DNA of 64,000 nt, taken from contig JBNKWP010000003.1 in assembly GCA_050299835.1 (NCBI GenBank), forward strand, positions 1 through 64,000, in the 5' to 3' direction. Under the pieces are notes generated by a model. That model searched no databases. It was not told the origin of the DNA and was given only the letters and a program-made list of their open reading frames with translations. This document shows, piece after piece, positions 34,190 through 43,440 of the stretch. Within the stretch, counting starts at the first letter, position 1, and each line of letters begins with the position of its first letter. The position numbers and the translations under genes were made by a program. The stretch is from JAJDOD01 sp050299835. GTDB taxonomy: Bacteria > Pseudomonadota > Alphaproteobacteria > Rhodobacterales > Rhodobacteraceae.

Positions 34190-34554
34190 CCGCAGACGCT
34201 GGCAGACCCACGAGCGATGCGTTGCTCGACCATATCCTGAAATCGCTGGAAGACGACAAGGCGGAAGAAATCGTCAAGATTTCGCTGCGCGGCAAAAGCG
34301 AGATGGCCGACTGGATGGTCATCGCGTCGGGCCGCTCCTCCCGTCAGGTCGCGGCGATTGCCGACCACATGGTCGAAACGCTCAAGCGCGACCACAATGT
34401 ACCGTCAAAGGTCGAAGGCAAAAGCGCCGGCGACTGGGTGCTGATCGACACGGGCGACGTGATCGTCCATCTTTTCCGCCCGGAAGTGCGGGAGTTCTAT
34501 CAGCTCGAAAAGATGTGGCTCAGCCCGGGCGATAGCGCGTCGGCCCGTTCCTAG
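34186..34554 (+). CDS. rsfS: Ribosomal silencing factor RsfS
   Basis: Binds ribosomal protein L14 and prevents subunit joining in stationary phase or starvation. The conserved core is present: LLDHILKSLEDDKAEEIVKISLRGKSEMADWMVIASGRSSRQVAAIADHM, and the end VHLFRPEVREFYQLEKMW matches the family. From GTG 34186 the protein is 122 residues. No in-frame ATG exists between 34039 and the core, so the start is a real puzzle: GTG 34186 has weak upstream signals, and the good AAGGAGG-ATG at 34121 is in another frame. Followed 12 bases later by rlmH. Confidence 0.88.
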   Translation: MTADAGRPTSDALLDHILKSLEDDKAEEIVKISLRGKSEMADWMVIASGRSSRQVAAIADHMVETLKRDHNVPSKVEGKSAGDWVLIDTGDVIVHLFRPEVREFYQLEKMWLSPGDSASARS

Positions 34555-34566
34555 GGGGACGCCGAC

Positions 34567-35034
34567 ATGAAGGTCAGGATTGCCGCGGTCGGACGATTGC
34601 GTCCGGGCGCGGAGGCCGATCTGATCTCCGATTACCGAACCCGCTTCGACCGGACAGGCCGCGCCTTGGGCCTTGGCCCGCTGGACATCCGCGAGGTCGA
34701 GGCGAAGAAGGGCGGCATGGGGGCCGAGGCCGACCTGCTCCGCAAGGCCGCCGCCGATGCCCGCCCCGTCATCGCGCTGGACGAACGGGGCAAGACCCTT
34801 ACATCACCGCAATTTGCCGATCTGCTTGCGAACTGGCGCGACAACGCCCAGCCAGAGGCCTGTTTCCTGATCGGAGGGGCCGATGGCCTTGCCCCCGACC
34901 TGCGCGACGCTGCCGATTTCAAACTCAGCTTCGGCAAGATGGTCTGGCCGCACATGCTGGTCCGGGTCATGCTGACTGAGCAACTCTACCGCGCCGCCTC
35001 GATCCTTGCGGGCGCTCCTTATCACAGGGAATGA
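34567..35034 (+). CDS. rlmH: 23S rRNA (pseudouridine1915-N3)-methyltransferase
   Basis: SPOUT-family methyltransferase of 155 residues that modifies helix 69 of 23S rRNA. The SAM-binding knot is at the C-terminal part: CFLIGGADGLAPDLRDAADFKLSFGKMVWPHMLVRVMLTEQLYRA, ending in GAPYHRE, the usual terminal motif. RlmH is commonly linked with rsfS. The ATG at 34567 follows AGGGGG. Start and length agree with family members. Confidence 0.96.
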   Translation: MKVRIAAVGRLRPGAEADLISDYRTRFDRTGRALGLGPLDIREVEAKKGGMGAEADLLRKAAADARPVIALDERGKTLTSPQFADLLANWRDNAQPEACFLIGGADGLAPDLRDAADFKLSFGKMVWPHMLVRVMLTEQLYRAASILAGAPYHRE

Positions 35035-35067
35035 CACGCGGGACCGGCTGTTCGAAGCCGCGGCACC

Positions 35068-35128
35068 CCTCATCCTGTCAGAAATACTCTGGGGTGAATT
35101 GAGCGGAGCGAAAGAGGGGCAACGCCCC
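35068..35128 (-). repeat. Post-stop GC hairpin repeat, copy C
   Basis: On the minus strand this starts at the stop of the receiver gene: GAGGGGC-GTT-GCCCCTC hairpin, then TCGCTCCGCTCAATT, then CACCCCAGAGTATTTCTGAC. Same order as copies A and B. It also lies 33 bases beyond the rlmH stop, so it may end transcription from both sides. Confidence 0.6.
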
Positions 35129-35491
35129 TCAGGCCGCCGTCGCCACGTTGCGACCGGCAAGATCCGAAACGACCCGCGCCACCTCGCCCGGCTCGTAAGG
35201 TTTGTGAAGAAACGGCATCTTGAACCCCAGGACGCGCACAAAATCCGCCGGATGTGACGAGGTGACAACCGCGGGCAATCCGCGCCTGGCCACCGCATCG
35301 GCCAGCGAATAGGGCGGCAGGCCCACCAGGGTGGCGCCAAAGATCACGGCGTCGATTTCAGGATTGCGGAGGGCGTTCCGGGCAAAGACCGGCGAAACCG
35401 CGACATCGGCCACGACATGCCCAAGATCCTCAAGAATGCACTCAAGATCAATCGAGGCGACGGTATCGTCTTCCACGATCAGGAAATTCAT
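35129..35491 (-). CDS. Stand-alone receiver-domain protein lacking the phosphoacceptor Asp
   Basis: A 120-residue CheY-like protein with no output domain. The acidic pocket is kept (VEDD, residues 6-9), as are the Thr/Ser of VVTSSH (77-78) and the Lys97 of LHKPY. The residue expected to be phosphorylated, five after Asp47 in EIDAVIFGATL, is Gly52. The protein thus cannot be phosphorylated in the usual way and may be a pseudo-receiver acting by binding. It starts at ATG 35491; the upstream extension in the same frame has no support. Next to copy C of the repeat at its end. Confidence 0.8.
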   Translation of the reverse strand: MNFLIVEDDTVASIDLECILEDLGHVVADVAVSPVFARNALRNPEIDAVIFGATLVGLPPYSLADAVARRGLPAVVTSSHPADFVRVLGFKMPFLHKPYEPGEVARVVSDLAGRNVATAA

Positions 35492-35806
35492 CGGTGCACC
35501 GGCATTAGCTTGAAAGGTCAACTCGGCAACTCCCTTGTTGCGTCTCCAGAGCCACCCCCACGCGGTTTGAATACACCATCCGTATGACAGTTTCCCGAAG
35601 AATCCTCGCCACGGTGCAGCAATGGCCTGATCCCGCCTAGCTGCAAAGCAGCGAGAATTCCGGCTCCATGCAGCCTGTGCTTTGAATTTTCGGGGAAATC
35701 CCAAGGATGCGAATGCAGCATATCGCGTCATGCGAATTTGACGTAAACGACCGTTTTCGCGCGGCATTGTTCAGCCACGGTCGAATCGCAGGACAACTGC
35801 GCAGTC
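35492..35806. other. Gap of 315 bases between the receiver gene and pgm
   Basis: No convincing gene is seen. The stretch is less GC-rich than its surroundings and has scattered A/T patches (such as TTTGAATTTTCGGGG around 35680-35695). It holds the promoter region for the receiver gene and the 3' end of pgm. No hairpin stands out. Confidence 0.5.
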
Positions 35807-37438
35807 TCAGGTCGTCACGTCCGGCCCCGACCGTCCGGTGGTCCCGCGCAGGCGCGAAATCGCCTCCGCACTGTCGACCACGTCCGCCAGCGCCTGTGCC
35901 GGATCGGCATCGAGCCGCTCGGGGTCGTCCTCATAGGCTTCGAGATAGACCCGGATCGTCGCGCCTTCGGTCCCGGTGCCCGAGAGCCGGAACACCACCC
36001 TCGCTCCGGTGTCGAACTGCACCCGCAGCCCTTGCCCTTCCGACCGCGACCCGTCCACCGGGTCGTCATAGGCGAACTCGTCGGCCATCGTCACGGTGCC
36101 CGCGGCAAAACTCTGCCCCGGCAGCCTGTCCAGTTGACCCCTCACCTGGTCCATCACCCGGTTCGCCGTATCGGTTTCTACCGCTTCATAATCGTGGCGC
36201 GTATAGTAATTTCGCCCGAACTCCCGCCAATGGGCATGGAGGAGGTCGGCCACGGATTTGCCCGTCACGGCGAGAATGTTGAGCCACAGAAGAACCGCCC
36301 AAAGACCGTCCTTTTCGCGCACATGGTCGCTGCCGGTGCCCGCGCTTTCCTCGCCACAAAGCGTTATGCGGCCATCGTCCAGCAAATTGCCGAAGAACTT
36401 CCAGCCGGTCGGCGTCTCGTAACAGCCAAGCCCCCGGACCTCCGCCACCCGGTCCACCGCCTGGCTCGTCGGCATAGACCGCGCCACACCGGCGAGACCC
36501 TTTGCATAGCCGGGTGCCAGATGCGCATTCGCCGCGAGAACGGCCAGCGAATCCGACGGGGTCACATAGACACCGCGCCCGAGGATCATGTTCCGGTCGC
36601 CATCGCCGTCGGAGGCTGCCGCGAAATCCGGTGCGCCATCGCCCATCACCAGATCGACAAGCGGCTTGGCCCAGATCGGGTTCGGGTCCGGGTGACCTTT
36701 GCCAAAATCCGGCGAGGGCACGCCGTTCAGGACCGTGCCCTTCGCGGCGCCCAAACGTCCTTCGAGGATTTCCGTCGCATAGGGCCCGGTCACCGCGTGC
36801 ATTGCGTCGAAAGCCATCGTGAACCCGCCCGCAAACAGCTTGCGGATTGCGTCGAAATCAAAGAGCTCCTCCATAAGCGCCGCGTAGTCGGTTACCGGAT
36901 CGACCACTTCCACCGCCATTCCGCCAAACGTGGTCTCACCCAACTGCGAGAGGTCCACATCCTGCGCCTCGTAAATGTCGTAGGAGGTGATCGTCCCGGT
37001 CGCCGCAAAAATCCGGTTCGTCACCTCTTCGGGCGCGGGGCCGCCATTCGGCATATTGAACTTGATCCCGAAATCCGCCTCCGGCCCTCCGGGGTTGTGA
37101 CTGGCCGACAGGATGATCCCGCCATCGGTCTTCCGTTGTCGGATCAGGTTCGAGGCCGCAGGAGTGGACAGAAGCCCGTCCTGTCCGACGATCACCCGTG
37201 CCGCGCCACCGGCCGCCGCCATGCGCAGGATCACCTGGATCGCGCGATCGTTGAAATACCGCCCGTCGCCGCCGACGACAAAGGTCTTGCCCAGGGCGCC
37301 GCCGATGCCCGCAAAGGTCGCCTGCACATAATTCTCAAGGTAATGCGGCCCCATGAAGACTTTCGTCTTCTTGCGCAGCCCCGAGGTGCCGGGCTTCTGC
37401 CCCGCAATCGGCTGTGTTTCCACCGTGATCTTCTCCAT
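35807..37438 (-). CDS. pgm: Phosphoglucomutase (alpha-D-glucose type)
   Basis: Interconverts glucose 1-phosphate and glucose 6-phosphate, linking glycogen and polysaccharide synthesis to central metabolism. It has 543 residues, the usual length of the eukaryote-like alpha-PGM. The catalytic phosphoserine is Ser113 in ILSASHNPGG; the metal loop is SDGDGDRNMI; the sugar loop is CGEESAGTGS. GTSGLRKK is at residues 17-24. GGAGGG precedes the ATG at 37438. It follows glpK on the same strand with 20 bases between, so the two may share one transcript. Confidence 0.97.
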   Translation of the reverse strand: MEKITVETQPIAGQKPGTSGLRKKTKVFMGPHYLENYVQATFAGIGGALGKTFVVGGDGRYFNDRAIQVILRMAAAGGAARVIVGQDGLLSTPAASNLIRQRKTDGGIILSASHNPGGPEADFGIKFNMPNGGPAPEEVTNRIFAATGTITSYDIYEAQDVDLSQLGETTFGGMAVEVVDPVTDYAALMEELFDFDAIRKLFAGGFTMAFDAMHAVTGPYATEILEGRLGAAKGTVLNGVPSPDFGKGHPDPNPIWAKPLVDLVMGDGAPDFAAASDGDGDRNMILGRGVYVTPSDSLAVLAANAHLAPGYAKGLAGVARSMPTSQAVDRVAEVRGLGCYETPTGWKFFGNLLDDGRITLCGEESAGTGSDHVREKDGLWAVLLWLNILAVTGKSVADLLHAHWREFGRNYYTRHDYEAVETDTANRVMDQVRGQLDRLPGQSFAAGTVTMADEFAYDDPVDGSRSEGQGLRVQFDTGARVVFRLSGTGTEGATIRVYLEAYEDDPERLDADPAQALADVVDSAEAISRLRGTTGRSGPDVTT

Positions 37439-37458
37439 CGTGAAACCCTCCGAGTTCC

Positions 37459-38934
37459 TCAGACCGCCAGCGTCGCGGCGACCGCCTTCTTCCAATGCTG
37501 GTACTTGGCTTTGCGCGTCGCGTCATCCATCTTCGGCTCGAACCGCCGCTCCAATGCCCAGCTTTCCGCAAAACCCTCGGCGTCAGGATAGACCCCCGCC
37601 TTCATGCCCGCGAGCCATGCCGCCCCCAGCGCCGTGGTCTCCAGCACCTTGGGCCGATCCACGGGAGCGCCGAGAATGTCGGCGAGGAACTGCATCGTCC
37701 AGTCGCTTGCCGTCATGCCGCCGTCCACGCGCAACACGGCATCGCCGCCGCCCGCACCATCGGCCCGCATCGCCTCAAGCAGGTCGCGGGTCTGGTAACC
37801 GACGCTTTCCAATGCCGCCCGCGCAAACTCCTCCGGCCCCGAATTGCGCGACAGACCGAAGACCGCGCCCCGGCAATCTGGGTTCCAGTAGGGCGCGCCG
37901 AGGCCGGTGAAGGCCGGAACGATCACAACCGGCTGATTGGCGTCCGAGGCTTCGGCCATCGCCTGCGTTTCGCCCGCATCCGAGATGATTTTCAGCCCGT
38001 CCCTGAGCCATTGCACAACGGCACCGGCAATGAAGATCGAACCTTCAAGCGCATAGGTCGGCTTGCCGTCCAGCTGGTAGCCGATGGTGGTCAGCAAGCG
38101 GTTGGTGGACCTCACCGGCGTGTCGCCCGTATTGAGCAGGGCGAAACAGCCCGTCCCATAGGTCGATTTCAGCATCCCCGGCAGGAAACAGGCATTGCCT
38201 ACCGTCGCCGCCTGTTGATCGCCCGCGACACCGAGAACCGGGATCTGACCTCCCAGCACGTCGGTAACACCGAATTCGGCGGCGCAATCCCTGACCTCCG
38301 GCAGCATCGCCATCGGGACGTCGAGCAGGTCGCAAATCTCCTTGGACCATGCACCTTCATGGATATCGTAGAGCATCGTCCGCGCTGCGTTGGTCGCATC
38401 GGTCACATGGGACGCGCCGCCGGTCAACCGCCAGATCAGGTAGCTGTCCACGGTTCCGAACAACACTTCGCCCTTGGCTGCCCGCTCCCGCGAGCCGTCC
38501 ACCTTGTCGAGAATCCATTTCAGCTTGGTCGAAGAAAAATAGGGGTCGAACAGCAGGCCGGTGACTCTGTTCACCGTCTCCTCATGTGCCTCCTTCATCG
38601 AGGCGCAGAATTCCGCCGTCCGCCGGTCCTGCCAGACAATCGCGTTGTGCAGCGGCTTGCCCGTCGCCTTGTCCCAGACCACCGTCGTCTCGCGCTGGTT
38701 GGTGATCCCGATGGCGGCGATGTCGGCCGGCGTGGCACCAGCCTTCGCCATCGCTTCCTTCGCCGTGGCCATGACGGTTGTCCACAGATCCTCGGGGTCG
38801 TGCTCCACCCAGCCGCTCGCCGGGTAGTGCTGAGCGAATTCCTGCTGCGCCACCGCGGCAATCGCCAGAGTCTCGTCGAACAGGATCGCCCGGCTCGACG
38901 TCGTGCCCTGGTCGATGGCCATCACATAGGTCAT
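37459..38934 (-). CDS. glpK: Glycerol kinase
   Basis: Phosphorylates glycerol to glycerol 3-phosphate, FGGY family. It has 491 residues. MAIDQGTTSSRAILFD is the ATP-binding start; GITNQRETTVVWDKATGKPLHNAIVWQDRR is the substrate site; YGTGCFALLNTGD and DGGMTASDWTMQFLADILG follow in order as expected. No glpD, glpF or glpR is adjacent, so the glycerol pathway is dispersed. A sequence with GGGGGAG lies just before the ATG at 38934. Divergent from the MBL-fold gene. Confidence 0.97.
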   Translation of the reverse strand: MTYVMAIDQGTTSSRAILFDETLAIAAVAQQEFAQHYPASGWVEHDPEDLWTTVMATAKEAMAKAGATPADIAAIGITNQRETTVVWDKATGKPLHNAIVWQDRRTAEFCASMKEAHEETVNRVTGLLFDPYFSSTKLKWILDKVDGSRERAAKGEVLFGTVDSYLIWRLTGGASHVTDATNAARTMLYDIHEGAWSKEICDLLDVPMAMLPEVRDCAAEFGVTDVLGGQIPVLGVAGDQQAATVGNACFLPGMLKSTYGTGCFALLNTGDTPVRSTNRLLTTIGYQLDGKPTYALEGSIFIAGAVVQWLRDGLKIISDAGETQAMAEASDANQPVVIVPAFTGLGAPYWNPDCRGAVFGLSRNSGPEEFARAALESVGYQTRDLLEAMRADGAGGGDAVLRVDGGMTASDWTMQFLADILGAPVDRPKVLETTALGAAWLAGMKAGVYPDAEGFAESWALERRFEPKMDDATRKAKYQHWKKAVAATLAV

Positions 38935-39043
38935 GTCACTCCCCCCTTTTTCGTGAGGCTCAGATTGTCCCTTGAATGGGGAAGACGCAACCACTGGCGA
39001 AACCCAACGCATGCGCTAATTTGCCAGACAGGAGGTGCCGCCC

Positions 39044-39868
39044 ATGCGCAGATTGCTACTCTCCCTGATCGTTCTCTCCGTGGCCCTGCCCGCCGCGGCC
39101 CAGTCCCGCCGCCCCAGCCACTGTTTCGCCATCGCCGAAGACATTCCCGGCGCGGCCTATATCCAGAAAGCTTCATGGTCCCAGCCGATCGAGGACGAAT
39201 TCACGGTGCGCATCCGGTATATCGACCACTCCATGTACCTGCTGCAGACCCATGGCGGCCTGAACGTGGTCACCGATTACAACGGGTTCATCGGCGCGGT
39301 GGATCTGGTGCCGGACGTGGTGACGATGAACAACGCGCATGGCTCGCACTGGACCCAATATCCCAACCCCGACATCCCGCATATCCTGCCCGGCTGGAAA
39401 CAGGACGGCGCACCCGCCGACCACTATCTCGACCTTGGCGAGATGCTGATCCGCAATGCCACCACCGACGTTCGCTCCGGCTTCGGCGACCGGGTGGAGG
39501 ACAACAATTCCATCTTCATCTTCGAGGTCGCGGGGCTTTGCATCGGCCACCTGGGTCATCTGCACCACGAGCCTTCGGATGAAACCTATGCCGCCATTGG
39601 GCGGCTCGACGTGGTGATGGCCGCCGTGGATGGTGGCATGACGGTCGACATCCCGACAATGATCCGCATCGTCCGCCGCCTGAAAAGCTCTGTCGTGCTG
39701 CCGATGCACTGGTGGTCGGGCGGTTCCATCGACCGGTTCCTGACGGGTGTTTCGGACGACTTCCAGATCGAGCGGCCCGGCACAAACAGCATGGAACTGT
39801 CGCTTCGCACCCTTCCGTCGCGGCCCACAGTGGTTGTGCTGGAACCGCAATTCCTCGGCGCCGAGTAA
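39044..39868 (+). CDS. Exported MBL-fold (UlaG-like) metallo-hydrolase
   Basis: Periplasmic protein of 274 residues with a signal peptide (MRRLLLSLIVLSVALPAAAQ). The fold shows a DHSMYLLQTHGGLNVVTDYNG segment in place of the usual HxHxDH (here VTMNNAHGSHWTQ), then CIGHLGHLHHEPSDE and VLPMHWWSGG, giving several His that can bind two metals. UlaG-type enzymes cleave lactones or phosphodiesters; substrate unknown here. AGGAGG lies eight bases before the ATG at 39044. It stands between glpK (divergent) and an FAD oxidoreductase. Confidence 0.82.
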   Translation: MRRLLLSLIVLSVALPAAAQSRRPSHCFAIAEDIPGAAYIQKASWSQPIEDEFTVRIRYIDHSMYLLQTHGGLNVVTDYNGFIGAVDLVPDVVTMNNAHGSHWTQYPNPDIPHILPGWKQDGAPADHYLDLGEMLIRNATTDVRSGFGDRVEDNNSIFIFEVAGLCIGHLGHLHHEPSDETYAAIGRLDVVMAAVDGGMTVDIPTMIRIVRRLKSSVVLPMHWWSGGSIDRFLTGVSDDFQIERPGTNSMELSLRTLPSRPTVVVLEPQFLGAE

Positions 39869-39955
39869 AACCACTCAAAGCGGTTTTCGCGAATGCCCTT
39901 TAAGGGCTTTTGCGCTGTTTCCATGTCCGCCAAGCCGTTCTAAACCGGCTGTATC

Positions 39956-41368
39956 ATGCTGAACCCCGCCGACACCGCCTTCGCAGACCGCCTGAATGCC
40001 GCCGGGATCGCCACCCGACCGGCCACGCCCGCCTATCTCGAAGAAATGCGCGGGCGTTACACGGGGCTTGGCGAATATGTCGCGCTGCCGGAGAGTACCG
40101 CCGAGGTCGCCACAACCCTGCGGCTTTGTAACGAGTCACGCACCGGCGTCATCCCCTTCGGCGGTGGCACCGGCCTTGTTGTCGGGCAGATCGCGCTCGA
40201 CGGCCCGCCGCCCCTGATCCTGTCGCTGGAAAAACTCGACCGCATCCGCGCGGTGAGCCCCCAGGAAAACACGCTTGTCGCGGAGGCGGGTGTCACTCTG
40301 AGCAACCTGCACTCCGCGGCCGAGGACGCCGACCGCCTGTTCCCGCTCACCTATGCCAGCAAGGACAGCGCCCGGATTGGCGGTGCGCTCGCCGTCAATT
40401 CAGGCGGCCTGAACGTGCTGCGCTATGGCAACGCCCGCGCGCTCTGCCTTGGCGTCGAGGCGGTGCTGCCCAATGGCGATGTTCTTCACGATCTGAAACG
40501 TCTGAGAAAGGACAACACCGGCTACGACCTTAGAGACCTTCTGATCGGCTCCGAAGGCACGCTTGGCATCATAACCGCCGCCACGCTGAAACTCTTTCCA
40601 AAGCCCGCAGAGACCGCCACCGCCTTCTTCGCCGTCGAAAGTCCCGCCGCTGCTCTGTCACTGTTGTCGCTGCTTCAGGATCGGGCGGGCGAGGCCATTT
40701 CCGCCTTCGAACTGATCTCGGGTCAGTCCTTCGCCTTCCTGGCGGAGACCATGCCGGAGACGCGCCTGCCATTCGACATTTCCCCTGAATGGGCCGTCCT
40801 CACCGAACTTGGCAGCGGTCCCGGCACCGATCCGGAGGCGATCCTGGCCGAAACTTTCGAGGCGGCGATGGAACAGGGCCTCGCCAGCGATGCCCGCCTT
40901 GCCCAGGGCGCCCAGCAGCGCGATGCGTTCTGGGCCGTTCGCGAGGCGATCCCGGAAGCCAACCGCCGCATCGGCGCCATCGCCAGCCATGACATCGCGC
41001 TTCCGCTGGCCGAAGTGCCGGCGTTCATTGACGAGGCGTCGCGCGATCTGAATGCCCTTTTCCCGATGCGGATCAATGCCTTCGGACATCTGGGCGACGG
41101 CAACCTGCATTTCAACGCCTTTCCCCCGCCGGGAGAGACAAAGGCGGCCTATCGCGACAGGGCGGCAGAAGTGACGCGGCTCGTTCACGACCTGACCGTG
41201 GCGCGCGGCGGCACGTTCAGCGCCGAACACGGCATTGGTCGCGTCAAGGTGGAAGACCTTCAGAGATACGGCGATCCGGTGAAACTGGAATTGATGCGGG
41301 CGATCAAGGCGACACTCGACCCGAATGGGATCATGAATCCGGGGGCTGTCCTGCCGGCAGAAGAATAG
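39956..41368 (+). CDS. FAD-linked oxidoreductase of the D-lactate/D-2-hydroxyglutarate dehydrogenase family
   Basis: FAD protein of 470 residues. The FAD-binding PCMH domain has VIPFGGGTGLVVGQIAL and GGALAVNSGGLNVLRYGNARALCLG; the C-terminal cap/FAD-oxidase domain has INAFGHLGDGNLHFNAFPP, an HGDGNLH-type metal site, and SAEHGIGRVKVEDL. These enzymes oxidise D-2-hydroxy acids such as D-lactate, D-2-hydroxyglutarate or glycolate and pass electrons to quinone or ETF. The precise substrate is not decided by sequence. Start ATG 39956; no strong ribosome site seen (the upstream CTGTATC is poor). Confidence 0.9.
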   Translation: MLNPADTAFADRLNAAGIATRPATPAYLEEMRGRYTGLGEYVALPESTAEVATTLRLCNESRTGVIPFGGGTGLVVGQIALDGPPPLILSLEKLDRIRAVSPQENTLVAEAGVTLSNLHSAAEDADRLFPLTYASKDSARIGGALAVNSGGLNVLRYGNARALCLGVEAVLPNGDVLHDLKRLRKDNTGYDLRDLLIGSEGTLGIITAATLKLFPKPAETATAFFAVESPAAALSLLSLLQDRAGEAISAFELISGQSFAFLAETMPETRLPFDISPEWAVLTELGSGPGTDPEAILAETFEAAMEQGLASDARLAQGAQQRDAFWAVREAIPEANRRIGAIASHDIALPLAEVPAFIDEASRDLNALFPMRINAFGHLGDGNLHFNAFPPPGETKAAYRDRAAEVTRLVHDLTVARGGTFSAEHGIGRVKVEDLQRYGDPVKLELMRAIKATLDPNGIMNPGAVLPAEE

Positions 41369-41377
41369 GACCGAGCC

Positions 41378-42601
41378 TCACGCGTCCTCTTCTTCGAAGC
41401 TCTTCTCCTCAGCCACCGCTTCGGCCTCAGCTCGCTCCACCCTCCAGGACTCAAGGATCGCCTCCAGCAACCCGCGCATCTGCGCATCTGCCGCTTCATC
41501 CTCGTGGAACCGTCCCGCGCGGTTGAGAAACTTCCTCAGCCGGAATGGCTTCCGTTTGCCGAGGATCTTCGTCAGTTCCTCCGGCAGGGCACCTGCCGCC
41601 ACATGCGCACGCACCCAAGCCTCCAGAAACTCGGTCTCGCCAACCTCACTGTCCTTGCACCACGCGGTTTCAAAAAGCCGCATGATATAATTCAGCACGA
41701 CAGGCCGCACATGCCGCCGGTCCGCACGATAGGGGCTGCGAAACACATCCGTGACCAACTCATAGGACGGCCAGTAGAACAGGTGGCCTTCGTCCCGCAC
41801 CTCCCGCAGCACCTCGTCCACGGCCACCCGCAGCGTCGCCTTCGACACCGAATTCGCGGTGATGCAGGACACGTCCCGGAAAGTCGCGATCAAAGGCACT
41901 GGCGACAAAGTGACGATGATCTTGGCATCGGGGCGGTACTTGCGGATCAGATCATAGATCGCGCGGATATTGTCGCGGTTTTCCTCCACCGTGGACAGCC
42001 GGAACTTGTGCCGCGACGGGTCATAGACGTCCTTCGGGATGGTCCGCCAGAAGACGTTGCCGGTCGGTTCGTCGTACCAGACCTCGGACAGCCCGAAGGT
42101 CAGGATGAACACCTCGGTCTCGTCGAAGATCGCCTTGGTTTCCCGCCGGATCTCCTCGTCATACCCGTATTCCTCAGCCTTGTAGCCATGCCAGAGCGGT
42201 TGATCGAACACCTTGTTTTCCCAGGCCCATTCGAACTGCTGGCGGATCACGAAGGAGTTGACCATCCCCTCGCCCATCGTCACCACATAGGCCCGCGTCG
42301 CATCGTCGGCCTTGTTCAGCACCCGGAAATTCCGCTCGCTCAGCCAGTTGGAGATATTGGCCGCGAAACATGACCCGAACGCGGTGATCTGCGTGGATTT
42401 TTCGATCAGAGGTTCATCCGGCAGCCAGCCATGAAGCACGAATTTCTCCGGCCCGTCCAAGGCCATGAGCCTGTCCAGCTTGGGGTTGAAATTCGTGTGT
42501 TCGCCGCGAAACCAGGTGCGAAATTCCGACCCTTTCTCGGAGGTCTCCTGGAAGTTAACATCGACGGCGCGGGTCTCGGTGTCCTGCTCGCTCTCGGCCA
42601 C
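41378..42601 (-). CDS. GSCFA-domain protein
   Basis: A 407-residue protein with the GSCFA signature FGSCFAANISNWL near residues 60-75, then FGLSEVWYD and VTLSPVPLIATF, a pattern of the SGNH-like hydrolase group. Family members are often linked to capsule or LPS synthesis and may remove or transfer acyl groups; none is confirmed here. The C-terminal 60 residues are charged. AAGGAG four to six bases before GTG 42601 fixes the start; reading further up runs into the phoX remnant. No other polysaccharide genes are adjacent. Confidence 0.85.
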   Translation of the reverse strand: MAESEQDTETRAVDVNFQETSEKGSEFRTWFRGEHTNFNPKLDRLMALDGPEKFVLHGWLPDEPLIEKSTQITAFGSCFAANISNWLSERNFRVLNKADDATRAYVVTMGEGMVNSFVIRQQFEWAWENKVFDQPLWHGYKAEEYGYDEEIRRETKAIFDETEVFILTFGLSEVWYDEPTGNVFWRTIPKDVYDPSRHKFRLSTVEENRDNIRAIYDLIRKYRPDAKIIVTLSPVPLIATFRDVSCITANSVSKATLRVAVDEVLREVRDEGHLFYWPSYELVTDVFRSPYRADRRHVRPVVLNYIMRLFETAWCKDSEVGETEFLEAWVRAHVAAGALPEELTKILGKRKPFRLRKFLNRAGRFHEDEAADAQMRGLLEAILESWRVERAEAEAVAEEKSFEEEDA

Positions 42602-42720
42602 GTTGTTCTCCTTGTCCGGGCAGGGCTCAGGGTGCCCGATCCACCCATGAGCGTCAATCGGATCGGGTTTCATGCTGCTGTCAAAAATCCTTCGCCGAAC
42701 CGTCACCAAAACAGAGCAGT

Positions 42721-43420
42721 TTCGCGCGCTCCGACGATTTCAAGAGCTATGGCGATATCACCGAGATCGACCCCTCCGATCCGACCTCGACACCCAAGAA
42801 GCGCACCGCGCTCGGACGTTTCAAGCACGAGAACGCGGCCTGCGTGATCGCTCCCTCGGGCCATCTCGTTGTCTACATGGGCGACGACGAGCGCGGCGAG
42901 TACATGTACAAATACGTCTCCAACAACACCTATGCCCCCGGCGGCGACACCGACGACTTGATGGAAAACGGCCGTCTTTGCACCGCGAAGTTCAACTGGG
43001 ACGGCACCGGCGAATGGGTCGAACTCACGCCCGAGTCGACCGGCATGACGGTTGAGGAAATCTGCGTCCTGACCCGCGTCGCGGCCACCAATGCCGCCGG
43101 GCAGGAAATGACGCTCAACGCCCCAAACCCGCGGTCGGAAAACGGCTATGGCCAGATCGTGCGCTGGTATCCGTCGAACGACGACCACGCGACCGATATG
43201 TTCCGCTGGGATCTTTACTGCATGGCGGGGAACCCGAAGGTCCATGATGACGCTTATGCAGGTTCGCCAAATATCGATGAGGGCAACATGTTCAACTCGC
43301 CCGACGGGATGATGTTCGACAGCGCGGGGTATCCTCTGGATTCAGACTGATGGCGACGGCACGCTGGCGCGGTCCAGCATCGTCGCCGTCTGGCGCGAAG
43401 ACGGCGGCCTCGTCGGGTAG
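42721..43420 (+). pseudogene. Remnant of a PhoX/DUF839 alkaline phosphatase
   Basis: Fragment of a PhoX-type calcium-dependent alkaline phosphatase. Frame 1 reads FARSDDFKSYGDITEIDP, TPKKRTALGRFKHENAAC, VVYMGDDERGEYMYKYVSN and on to SPDGMMFDSAGY, stopping at 43350. A single extra C near 43333-43334 shifts the frame; the shifted reading gives LWIQTDGDGTLARSSIVAVW and REDGGLVG to a stop at 43418-43420, which looks like the PhoX C-terminal end. The usual stretch between IQTDGN and the final RSS motif is missing, and so is the N-terminal half. Three lesions indicate a dead gene. A good terminator follows at 43441. Confidence 0.8.
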
Positions 43421-43440
43421 ACACCGTTCACACCGCCATC

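Noticed and set aside
37495..39582. 695-codon open frame on the plus strand
   Set aside because: Antisense to glpK; only its last part overlaps the real MBL-fold gene, in another frame.
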